From Kitasatospora sp. GP82 (lineage in GTDB: Bacteria > Actinomycetota > Actinomycetes > Streptomycetales > Streptomycetaceae), in NCBI RefSeq assembly GCF_029892105.1, contig NZ_JARZAJ010000003.1, forward strand, positions 186,001 to 250,000: 64,000 nucleotides of DNA, given 5' to 3'. The position numbers and the translations under genes were made by a program. Under the pieces are notes generated by a model. It searched no databases and was not told where the DNA came from. It saw nothing but the letters and a program-made list of their open reading frames with translations. Position 1 is the stretch's first letter. Every line of letters begins with the position of its first letter. Positions 33,768 to 41,611 of this stretch are shown here, piece after piece.

Positions 33768-35447
33768 GTGCTGTCCCGCAGAACTTCCTGGCGCCGCCGC
33801 TCGGCCGCCGTGCTCACCTCTCTCGCCCTGCTGGCCACCGGCGCCACCACTCTCGCCGCCGTCCAACTGGCCTCCGCACCACCCGCGTCGGCCCTGGACA
33901 ACGGGCTGGCGCTCACCCCGCAGATGGGTTTCAACAACTGGAACTCCACCCACTGCGGCGCCGACTTCAACGAGGCCATGGTCAAGGGCATCGCCGACCT
34001 CTTCGTGGCGAAGGGCCTCAAGGCGGCGGGCTACCAGTACGTCAACCTGGACGACTGCTGGGCGCTGCCCGACCGCGACGCGGCCGGCAACCTCGTCCCC
34101 GATCCGGTCCGATTCCCCAATGGCATCAAGGCAGTTGCCGACTACGTCCACAGTAAGGGCCTCAAGTTCGGCCTCTACTCCAGCGCCGGTACCAGGACCT
34201 GCGACGTCCAGGGCTTCCCCGGCGGCCTCGGCCATGAGCAGCAGGACGCCCGGCTGTGGGCCTCCTGGGGCGTCGACTATCTCAAGTACGACAACTGCAA
34301 CAACCAGGGCGTGGACGCCCGGAGCCGCTACACCGCGATGCGCGACGCGCTCAGGGCCACCGGCCGGCCGCTCCTGTTCAGCATCTGCGAATGGGGGTCC
34401 ACCCGGCCGTGGACCTGGGCGCAGCCGGTCGGCAACTCCTGGCGCAGCACGGGCGACATCAGCGACAGCTGGTCCAGCATGATCACCATCGCCCACCAGA
34501 ACCAGCAGCTGGCCCCCTACGCCCGTACCGGCGCCTGGAACGACCCCGACATGCTGGAGGTCGGCAACGGCGGGATGACGGAGACCGAGTACCGCACCCA
34601 CTTCAGCCTCTGGGCGGAGATGGCCGCCCCGCTGCTGATCGGCACCGATCTGCGCAAGGCCGGGCAGGGCACCCTGGACATCCTGACCAACGCGGACGTC
34701 ATCGCGGTCGATCAGGACCCGCTCGGCCGCCAGGGCACGGTGGTGGCCGGCTCGGGCGGGCAGGTGGTGATGAGCAAACCGTTGGCGGACGGCGGACGGG
34801 CCGTCACACTGACCAACGAGAGCGCGAGTACGGCCGCAGTCTCCACCACCGTGCAGGACCTGGGCATCGGCGGTGCGGCCTCGTACGCGGTCAAGGACCT
34901 GTGGTCGAAGACCACCAGCAGCACCACGGGATCGCTCACCGCGACCGTCCCGCCGCACGGCACGGTGATGCTGCGGGTCACCCCGGGCAGCCCCGTCCCG
35001 CCGCCGAGCGGCATGAACAGGCTCAGCGACCTGCCCTGGTCCTCCGCCGTCAACGGCTGGGGCCCGGTCGAACGCGACCGCAGCAACGGCGAGCAGCAGG
35101 CCGGCGACGGACGGACCATCAGCATCCGGGGCGCAGCCTACGCCAAGGGCCTGGGCACCCACGCCCAGAGCGAGGTCGACTACTACCTGGGCGGCGGCTG
35201 CCAACACCTCGGCGTGGACGTGGGCGTGGACGACGAGACCAACGGCAACGGCTCGGTGGACTTCCGGATCTACCGCGACACCACCCTCGTCGCCGACAGC
35301 GGCCTACGCACCGGCAAGGACCCGGCCGTACACCTGGACGCCGACCTGACCGGTGGTTACGAGCTGCGCCTGGTGGTCACCGACGGCGGCGACGGCATCG
35401 ACTACGACCACGCCGACTGGGCCACCCCGACGCTCGGCTGCGCGTAA
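33768..35447 (+). CDS. secreted GH27 alpha-galactosidase with NPCBM domain
   Basis: A 559-residue secreted glycosidase. After a signal ending near SAPPASA comes a GH27 TIM barrel from LTPQMGFNNWNSTHCGADFNE. The nucleophile is Asp175 in LKYDNCN, the acid/base Asp230 in STGDISDSW, and WNDPDMLEVGNGGM follows. A C-terminal beta domain (about 345-405) is followed by an NPCBM-type carbohydrate-binding domain (LGTHAQSEVDYYLGGGCQHLGVDVGVDDE). It should release terminal alpha-galactose from plant oligosaccharides or galactomannan. Start GTG 33768 has AGGAG seven bases ahead; TTG 33723 is less likely. Followed by a hairpin. Confidence 0.9.
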   Translation: MLSRRTSWRRRSAAVLTSLALLATGATTLAAVQLASAPPASALDNGLALTPQMGFNNWNSTHCGADFNEAMVKGIADLFVAKGLKAAGYQYVNLDDCWALPDRDAAGNLVPDPVRFPNGIKAVADYVHSKGLKFGLYSSAGTRTCDVQGFPGGLGHEQQDARLWASWGVDYLKYDNCNNQGVDARSRYTAMRDALRATGRPLLFSICEWGSTRPWTWAQPVGNSWRSTGDISDSWSSMITIAHQNQQLAPYARTGAWNDPDMLEVGNGGMTETEYRTHFSLWAEMAAPLLIGTDLRKAGQGTLDILTNADVIAVDQDPLGRQGTVVAGSGGQVVMSKPLADGGRAVTLTNESASTAAVSTTVQDLGIGGAASYAVKDLWSKTTSSTTGSLTATVPPHGTVMLRVTPGSPVPPPSGMNRLSDLPWSSAVNGWGPVERDRSNGEQQAGDGRTISIRGAAYAKGLGTHAQSEVDYYLGGGCQHLGVDVGVDDETNGNGSVDFRIYRDTTLVADSGLRTGKDPAVHLDADLTGGYELRLVVTDGGDGIDYDHADWATPTLGCA

Positions 35448-35455
35448 ACGCCAGA

Positions 35456-35516
35456 GGGGTGCGGGGCTCTGCCCTGATCAACTGCACGCAGTCGATCAAG
35501 CAGGGCCCCGCGCCCC
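35456..35516. repeat. 61-bp near-perfect hairpin of the GATCAACTGC repeat family
   Basis: A left arm (35456-35485) beginning GGGGTGCGGGGCTCTGC pairs with a right arm (35488-35516) ending CCCCGCGCCCC, with a few mismatches and almost no loop. It lies between convergent genes and resembles the terminal arms of the element at 49670-49859. It may serve as a bidirectional terminator. Confidence 0.7.
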
Positions 35517-35535
35517 TTGTGCGCTGACGCGCAGC

Positions 35536-36642
35536 TCAGTCGCGTTCGGCTGGGACGGGCTCGCGAATGCCCGCCGACCACTTCTCCTCGACCTTGCCGA
35601 ACTTCCAGAACGCGAGCGCCCCCACCCAGGTCACCACGAACAGGCCGACGATGGCGTAGCCGACCATGTTGAGGTCGAGCGCGGCGATCCAGCCGATCGG
35701 CCCCGAGGTGATGTCGAGCTTCTCGGCGAGCAGACCGACCAGTTCGACGAGGCCGATCACCAGGGCGACCAGCACCGACAGGCCGGTGACGGTCAGGTTG
35801 TAGTAGATCTTGCGGACGGGCTTGGAGAAGGCCCACTCGTACGCGAAGTTCATGAAGGAGCCGTCGATGGTGTCGAGCAGGCTCATCCCGGCCGCGAAGA
35901 GGACGGGCAGCACCAGCAGCGCGTACCAGGGCAGCGAGAAGGCCGCCGCGCCACCGGCCAGGACCAGCAGCGAGACCTCGGTCGCGGTGTCGAAGCCGAG
36001 GCCGAAGAGCAGGCCGACCGGGTACATGTGCCAGGGCTTGGTGACGGCCTTGGTGACGCGGCCGAGGATCCGGTTGAGGAAGCCGCGCTTGTCGAGCTGA
36101 CGCTCCAACTCGGCCTCGTCGAACTCGCCTTGGCGCATCTTGCGGAAGACCTTGAGGATGCCGTTGAAGGCACCGAGGTTGATCAGGCCGATCAGCAGCA
36201 GGAAGACACCGGAGACGGTGGTGCCGATCAGGCCGGTGGTCCTGTGCAGGGCGGAGTCGTCCGACTCGACCTGGCCGGCCAGCGAGCGGATGCCGAAGGC
36301 GAGCAGGGCGCAGAGGCCGAAGACGATCGAGGAGTGCCCGAGCGAGAACCAGAAGCCGACCGAGAGGGGCCGCTTGCCCTGACCCATCAACTTGCGGGTG
36401 GTGTTGTCGATGGCGGCGATGTGGTCGGCGTCGAAGGCGTGCCGCATGCCGAGGGTGTAGGCGGTCAGGCCCATGCCGGCGCCGAAGACCTGGCCTCCGA
36501 CGTCGTAGTGCTTGGGCGCGATGATCGCGAGCAGGGTGAACCATCCGACGACGTGCAGTGCAAGGACAAAACCCCCCATACCGGCGAGGCGGAGCCATTC
36601 GTCCCGGGTGAGCCGGTCACGGAGACGGCTTTGCGCAGACAT
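35536..36642 (-). CDS. nixA: HoxN/HupN/NixA-type nickel/cobalt transporter
   Basis: A 368-residue membrane permease of the NiCoT family. The signature HxxxxDH appears as RHAFDADHIAAIDNTTRK near residue 65, with the second-domain LGFDTATEVSLLVL and the SLGHSSIV motif; about eight membrane helices. It imports Ni2+ (or Co2+) across the cytoplasmic membrane at high affinity. GAGAGGA precedes ATG 36642. A Nur-like box lies 66 bp upstream, so it is probably repressed by Nur when nickel is plentiful. It could supply urease or Ni-superoxide dismutase. Confidence 0.85.
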   Translation of the reverse strand: MSAQSRLRDRLTRDEWLRLAGMGGFVLALHVVGWFTLLAIIAPKHYDVGGQVFGAGMGLTAYTLGMRHAFDADHIAAIDNTTRKLMGQGKRPLSVGFWFSLGHSSIVFGLCALLAFGIRSLAGQVESDDSALHRTTGLIGTTVSGVFLLLIGLINLGAFNGILKVFRKMRQGEFDEAELERQLDKRGFLNRILGRVTKAVTKPWHMYPVGLLFGLGFDTATEVSLLVLAGGAAAFSLPWYALLVLPVLFAAGMSLLDTIDGSFMNFAYEWAFSKPVRKIYYNLTVTGLSVLVALVIGLVELVGLLAEKLDITSGPIGWIAALDLNMVGYAIVGLFVVTWVGALAFWKFGKVEEKWSAGIREPVPAERD

Positions 36643-36707
36643 GAAGGGGTCCTCTCCGAGTTACAGCGCAGTCGAGCTGGGACATCTTTCCTCCTAATCG
36701 CTCGCAT

Positions 36708-36724
36708 TTGCAACCCATGTGCAA
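36708..36724. promoter_or_regulatory. Nur-like nickel-repressor box upstream of nixA
   Basis: TTGCAACCCATGTGCAA matches the 6-5-6 layout described for the Streptomyces coelicolor Nur box (TTGCAA-N5-TTGCAA), with one base different per half on the minus strand. It lies 66 bp upstream of the nixA start in the divergent region. Confidence 0.5.
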
Positions 36725-36861
36725 CTACGAGCTCCCCGCACACCCCCTGCACACCCGCTGCTCGAATTCCCCCCACCCCTGCGGCCCTCCGGGGATTCCG
36801 GTCCGCGAACAGTCACTCGCCGTACGGATTTCTGTAACCCCCGAACCCTTTCACGTCTTCT

Positions 36862-36896
36862 TCTACGCGCGGATACTCGGCTCTACGCGCGGATAC
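36862..36896. repeat. direct repeat 2 x 15 bp, 20 bp apart
   Basis: TCTACGCGCGGATAC occurs at 36862-36876 and 36882-36896, upstream of the secreted orphan gene starting at 36939. The period of about two helical turns suggests a cooperative regulator site. Confidence 0.5.
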
Positions 36897-36938
36897 CCCC
36901 ACCCGACGAAGCATCAATTCCTCTGGGAGGAAGTGAAG

Positions 36939-37886
36939 ATGACCCGTACTCGGATCCCTCGCAGCAAGGCGGCCCTGGCCGCCGCGGCCGTCCTGGCGGC
37001 CGCCCTCACCGGCCTGGCCGCTCCGGCGAGCCCGGCCAGGGCCGCGACCGCCACCAGCCCGCACCGGGTGCTGTTCGACAACAGCAAGGCCGAGACCGCG
37101 GGCAACGCGGACTGGATCATCAGCACCAGCCAGCCCGACCCGCTGAAGCAGAACGCCAACCCGACCACCGAGAAGAGCTGGACCGGCGCCATCTCCTCCT
37201 GGGGAGTCGCGCTCCAGAAGACCGGCGCATACAGCCTGAAGACCCTCCCGGCAGGTTCCACCATCAGCTACGGCACGGGCGCGGCACTGGACCTGGCGAA
37301 CTTCGACACCTTCGTGATCCCGGAGCCGAACATCAGATTCAGCCCGGCGGAGAAGTCGGCGATCATGAAGTTCGTGCAGAACGGCGGCGGACTCTTCCTC
37401 GTCTCCGACCACACGGGCAGCGACCGGAACAACGACGGCTGGGACTCCCCCGCCATCATCAACGACCTGCTGATCAGCAACGGAGTCGACAACAACGACC
37501 CCTTCGGCTTCTCAGTGGACCTCAAGAACATCGTCACCGACAACCCCCGCGCCATCAGCGACGCCACCGACCCGGTGCTGCACGGCTCCTTCGGCACCGT
37601 CACCGGATCCATCCTGCGCAACGGCACCACCTTCACCCTGAAGCCGGCCGACAATCCCGCCGTCAAGGGCCTGGTCTACACCACCGGCTCCAGTGGCAAC
37701 TCCGGAGCGTTCTTCGTCACCAGCATCTTCGGCAGCGGCCGGATAGCCGTCTGGGGCGACAGCTCGGCCATCGACGACGGCACCGGCGAGAGCGGCAAGA
37801 GGCTCTACAACGGCTGGACCGACCCGGCCGGGACCAACGCCGCACTCGCCCTGAACGCGACCGCCTGGCTGGCCAGGGCGAGCTGA
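36939..37886 (+). CDS. secreted orphan protein with glutamine-amidotransferase-like fold
   Basis: A 315-residue exported protein (Sec signal, SKAALAAAAVLAAALTGLAAPASPARA). The mature part has LFDNSKAETAGNADWIIST, FDTFVIPEPNIRFSPAEKSAIMKFVQNGGGLFLVSDHTGSD and AVKGLVYTTGS...GSGRIAVWGDSSAIDDG. This pattern of a strand, an NGGG turn and a DHTG loop resembles the class I glutamine-amidotransferase/ThuA-type fold, but without the amidotransferase Cys-His. I do not know a named family or activity. GGGAGGAAG precedes ATG 36939, with two direct repeats upstream. Confidence 0.7.
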   Translation: MTRTRIPRSKAALAAAAVLAAALTGLAAPASPARAATATSPHRVLFDNSKAETAGNADWIISTSQPDPLKQNANPTTEKSWTGAISSWGVALQKTGAYSLKTLPAGSTISYGTGAALDLANFDTFVIPEPNIRFSPAEKSAIMKFVQNGGGLFLVSDHTGSDRNNDGWDSPAIINDLLISNGVDNNDPFGFSVDLKNIVTDNPRAISDATDPVLHGSFGTVTGSILRNGTTFTLKPADNPAVKGLVYTTGSSGNSGAFFVTSIFGSGRIAVWGDSSAIDDGTGESGKRLYNGWTDPAGTNAALALNATAWLARAS

Positions 37887-38263
37887 GCCCACGGCCCGCC
37901 CCCGCCCGCCCGGGCCGCCCTGAAGATCACCACCAGTCGCGAAATAGGACAGAAAGTCCTTATTGTCTGATCTGGTGCCGCCCCGGCATTCGGTGCCGGC
38001 CCAGGGCGGCCCGGGGTGGTCCAGGGCGGTCCAGGACAGCGCGGAGAGGCGAGCCCTTGCTCGACAGTGCCGATATCCACCAACCGGAGGCGACCGGCCT
38101 CGACCGGTCGTTCTCCGGGCGTCCCCCGGGCCCGCTGCCCCTCTTCGGCGCCGGGGTCCGGGGGCGCTGCGCCCTGGGCGGCCCCGTGCTGCACACCGCC
38201 CTACCCTGGATTCGTCGCACCGTGCACGGGGTCCACTGATCCACCGATCGCCCGGGAGCAGCC
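37887..38263. other. intergenic, G/C-rich with an A/T island
   Basis: About 377 bp between tandem genes. Around 37943-37964 is AATAGGACAGAAAGTCCTTA, an A/T-rich imperfect palindrome that may be an operator or promoter for the CocE-family gene at 38264. Nothing else recognised. Confidence 0.4.
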
Positions 38264-40294
38264 ATGCAGCACCCCTCCTCGTACCCGTACCGGACCATCC
38301 GCGAGGACCTGCGCATCCCGCTCGCGGACGGCGTGGCGCTGTACGCGCGAGTCTGGCGGCCCGTGACCGAGGAACCGGTGCCCGCACTGCTGGAGTACCT
38401 GCCCTACCGGCTCACCGACTGGACCGCGCCGCGCGACGCCCAGCGCCACCCCTGGTACGCCGGGCACGGCTACGCCAGCGTCCGGGTGGACATCCGGGGC
38501 CATGGCAACTCGGGCGGAGTTCCCGGAGACGAGTACTCCACGCAGGAGCTGACCGACGGCGTCGCGGTCGTCCGGTGGCTGGCGGCGCAGCCGTGGTGCA
38601 GCGGCCGGGTGGGGATGTTCGGGATCTCCTGGGGCGGCTGCAACGCCCTGCAGGTCGCGGTGCTCGCCCCCGAGGCGCTGAAGGCCGTGGTCACGGTCTG
38701 CTCGACGGACGACCGCTACGACAACGACGTCCACTACATCGGCGGCTCGCTGCTTGCCGTGGACATGCACGCCCGGTCGGCCACCATACTGGCCCTCGCC
38801 GCCCGCCCGCCCGACCCGAAGTACGTCGGGGACGACTGGCGGCGGATGTGGCTGGAGCGACTGGCGGCCGTCGAGCCGCTCATCCACCCCTGGCTGACCC
38901 ACCAGAGCCGGGACGGCTACTGGCGGCACGGCAGCGTCTGCGAGGACTACCGCGCGATCACGGCTCCGGTACTGGCCGTCGGCGGCTGGGCCGACCCTTA
39001 CCGGGACGCCGTGCTGCGGCTGGTCGAGCACCTGGAGGCGCCGGTACGGGGCCTGATCGGCCCCTGGTCGCACCAGTACCCCGACCGGGGCCTGCCGCCG
39101 GGACCGGCCATCGGCTTCCTGCAGGAGACGCTGCGCTGGTGGGACCACTGGCTGAAGGACATCGACACCGGGGTGATGGGCGAACCGGCGCTGCGCAGCT
39201 GGATGAACGAGTCGGTGCCGCCCGCCACGGTCTACGCCAACCGGCCCGGGCGATGGGTCGGCGACGAGTCCTGGCCCTCACCGGACGTACGGGAGGTCCA
39301 CTACGGGCTGGACGAGGCGCTGCGGACCGCCGGGACGCCGTCCGACGACCGCTTCGTCCATGTCCGCTCACCGCAGCACACCGGCATCGACGCCGGACGG
39401 TTCCTTCCCTTCGGCAACGCCTCCGACCTGCCGCCCGACCAGCGCGAGGAGGACGGGCGCTCGGTCTGCTTCGACTCTCACCCGTTGCCCGAACCGGTCG
39501 AGATCCTCGGGCGGGCGGGAGTGCTGCTGCGGCTGCGGTGCGACGGCCGGCGCGGGCAGGTCGTCGCCCGGCTCTGCGATGTGGCGCCCGACGGGTCGTC
39601 CACCCTCGTCACGCGCGGGGTGCTCAACCTCACGGCGCGGCAGGGCCGCGACCGGGTGGTGGAGTGGACGCCCGGGGAGGTCGAGGACGTCGGGTTCGAT
39701 CTCGTCGGCATCGCACACGCGTTCCCGCCCGGGCACCGGATCCGGCTCGCGCTCTCCTCGGCCTACTGGCCGTGGGTGTGGCCGCAGCCGTGGGTGGGCG
39801 GCTTCGAGCTGGACCCCGGGCACAGCGTGCTGGTGCTGCCGGTACGGCATCTGGCCGCCGACGCGGGCAGCCCGGCGATCACCTTCGAGCCGCCCGAGCA
39901 GTCGGCCGGCCTGGACGTCCGGATCACCGAACCGCTCACCGCGCGGCCCGAACGGCAGGTGATCCGCGATGTCGCCACCGGGGAGTGGCGCCTTGAGGTG
40001 GACCCCGAGTACGGCGGCTCCCGCACCTACCCCGACGGCCTGGTCTGCGACGAACAGGCCGTGGAGGCGTACCGGATCCTCGACGACGACCCGCTGAGCG
40101 CCCAGACCCGCTCCGACTGGACGATCCGCCTGGAGCGCCCCGAGCTGGGGTGGGACGTCACCGTCCGCACCCGCTCGGAGATCACCTGCGACGCGACCCA
40201 CTTCACGGCCCGCAGCCACCTGAGTGCGTGGGAGGGCGGGTCGGCGGTCTTCGAACGGGACTGGGAGCAGCGGATCCCACGCACGGCATCCTGA
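38264..40294 (+). CDS. CocE/NonD-family alpha/beta hydrolase
   Basis: A 676-residue hydrolase of the CocE/NonD and X-Pro dipeptidyl-peptidase group. An alpha/beta core begins with MQHPSSYPYRTIREDLRIPLADGVALYARVWRP. The nucleophile elbow is GISWGG near residue 128, with further acidic residues in VGGWADPYRD and the catalytic His in GPWSHQYP. A C-terminal jelly-roll domain (about 450-676) ends with EITCDATHF. It probably cleaves an ester or acyl bond, possibly a peptide Xaa-Pro bond, in the cytosol. GGGAG precedes ATG 38264. Substrate unknown. Confidence 0.8.
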   Translation: MQHPSSYPYRTIREDLRIPLADGVALYARVWRPVTEEPVPALLEYLPYRLTDWTAPRDAQRHPWYAGHGYASVRVDIRGHGNSGGVPGDEYSTQELTDGVAVVRWLAAQPWCSGRVGMFGISWGGCNALQVAVLAPEALKAVVTVCSTDDRYDNDVHYIGGSLLAVDMHARSATILALAARPPDPKYVGDDWRRMWLERLAAVEPLIHPWLTHQSRDGYWRHGSVCEDYRAITAPVLAVGGWADPYRDAVLRLVEHLEAPVRGLIGPWSHQYPDRGLPPGPAIGFLQETLRWWDHWLKDIDTGVMGEPALRSWMNESVPPATVYANRPGRWVGDESWPSPDVREVHYGLDEALRTAGTPSDDRFVHVRSPQHTGIDAGRFLPFGNASDLPPDQREEDGRSVCFDSHPLPEPVEILGRAGVLLRLRCDGRRGQVVARLCDVAPDGSSTLVTRGVLNLTARQGRDRVVEWTPGEVEDVGFDLVGIAHAFPPGHRIRLALSSAYWPWVWPQPWVGGFELDPGHSVLVLPVRHLAADAGSPAITFEPPEQSAGLDVRITEPLTARPERQVIRDVATGEWRLEVDPEYGGSRTYPDGLVCDEQAVEAYRILDDDPLSAQTRSDWTIRLERPELGWDVTVRTRSEITCDATHFTARSHLSAWEGGSAVFERDWEQRIPRTAS

Positions 40295-40358
40295 AGGCCG
40301 CAAAGGTGCGCGAGGGGGCCGGGCAGGGCTCGGGTGGGTGGTCAACTACGATCGGCGG

Positions 40359-41489
40359 GTGCCAAGCCTGACCGGAATCCCGTTGCAGATCATCGCCGCC
40401 TTGCTGGCGATCGCCGTCTTCGCCGCCACGATGTGGCTGTGGCCCCGACTGGGCGGGCGGAGCTGGCGGGCCTGGACCGGGCGGATCGGGGTGTTCTTCG
40501 CGACACAGGTCACCGTGCTGGTGGCGCTGGCCCTGGTGGCCAACTCGTACTTCGGGTTCTTCAGCACCTGGAGCGACCTGCTCGGCCTGGACGGCGGCCC
40601 CGGCACGGTGGTGGACCACAAGCCGGGCGGCAAGGCGATCTCGGTGACCGGCGAGCAGAAGATGTACTCCCCCCAGGGTTCGGCCAAGGAGCACTCCGGG
40701 CTGATCCAGCAGGTGCGGATCAGCGGCGGCGCCTCCGGCCTGGCGGGCAAGGGGTACGTCTACCTGCCGCCGCAGTACTTCCAGCCGGACTACGCCTCCC
40801 AGCGGTTCCCGATGGCGCTGGTGCTCTCCGGCTACCCCGGGAATGCGGAGAAGCTGATCAGCCTGCTCCAGTACCCGGCGTCCGCGCTCAAGGCGATCCA
40901 GAACAACCAACTGCCGCCGACCGTCCTGGTGATGATGCAGCCGACGCTGTCGGGCAACCGCGACACCGAGTGCATGGACATCCCCGGCGGCCCGAAGGTC
41001 GAGACCTTCTTCACCGAGGATCTGCCGAAGGCGATGTCCGACGACTACCGGGTCTCGGACCAGCCGGGCTCACACGCGGCGATGGGCGACTCCACCGGCG
41101 GGTACTGCGCGCTGAAGTTCGCACTGCGCAAGCCGGACGCGTACGGGGCTGCCGCCTCGTTCTCCGGCTACTACTCCGTGTCGACCGACCCCACCACCGG
41201 CGACCTGTTCGGCAAGAGCGCCCAACTCAAGCGCGAGAACGACCTGTTGTGGCGGCTGAAGAACAAGCCCGCCGCCCCCGTCTCGCTGCTGCTGGCGACC
41301 AGCCCCAACGAGGAGAACTACGCGGACACCCAGAAGATGGTCGCCGCGTTCAAGGCCCCGACCGCGATGTCCACCATCACCCTGGACAGCGGCGGCCACA
41401 ACTTCCACACCTGGACCCGGGAGATCCCGCCCGCCCTGGAGTGGCTCGGCAAGCACCTTACGCCGCCTCAGCCTGTACGGTCCGCCTGA
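40359..41489 (+). CDS. membrane-anchored mycolyltransferase-like esterase
   Basis: About 376 residues with two N-terminal membrane helices (IAALLAIAVFAATMWLWP and GVFFATQVTVLVALALVANSYF) and a C-terminal alpha/beta esterase of the Ag85/esterase D type. The nucleophile is Ser in AMGDSTGGYCALKFALR, and the His is in SGGHNFHTWTREIPPALEWL. It is outward facing in the membrane and could transfer or remove acyl groups on surface glycans. Start GTG 40359 is one of several; a longer start reaches 40224. It sits 64 bp after the CocE gene and just before a hairpin and the GT39 gene. Confidence 0.75.
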   Translation: MPSLTGIPLQIIAALLAIAVFAATMWLWPRLGGRSWRAWTGRIGVFFATQVTVLVALALVANSYFGFFSTWSDLLGLDGGPGTVVDHKPGGKAISVTGEQKMYSPQGSAKEHSGLIQQVRISGGASGLAGKGYVYLPPQYFQPDYASQRFPMALVLSGYPGNAEKLISLLQYPASALKAIQNNQLPPTVLVMMQPTLSGNRDTECMDIPGGPKVETFFTEDLPKAMSDDYRVSDQPGSHAAMGDSTGGYCALKFALRKPDAYGAAASFSGYYSVSTDPTTGDLFGKSAQLKRENDLLWRLKNKPAAPVSLLLATSPNEENYADTQKMVAAFKAPTAMSTITLDSGGHNFHTWTREIPPALEWLGKHLTPPQPVRSA

Positions 41490-41494
41490 CGGAC

Positions 41495-41533
41495 CCAGGT
41501 CCTGTCCGGCCGATCGCGCCGGACAGGACCTGG
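41495..41533. terminator. perfect 15-bp hairpin
   Basis: CCAGGTCCTGTCCGG (41495-41509) pairs perfectly with 41519-41533 around a nine-base loop containing CGATCGCG. Placed between the esterase gene and the GT39 gene on the same strand. Confidence 0.8.
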
Positions 41534-41611
41534 ACCGACCGGCTGGGAGATCACAGCACGCTCATAGGCAGGACTCATGAGAATTTCAGCGAGGCGCCCG
41601 AACGTGTTCCC

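Noticed and set aside
40334..41611. Extension of the GT39 frame upstream of 41612
   Set aside because: It overlaps the esterase gene out of frame and consists of Arg/Gly-rich sequence; ATG 41612 begins the conserved part.
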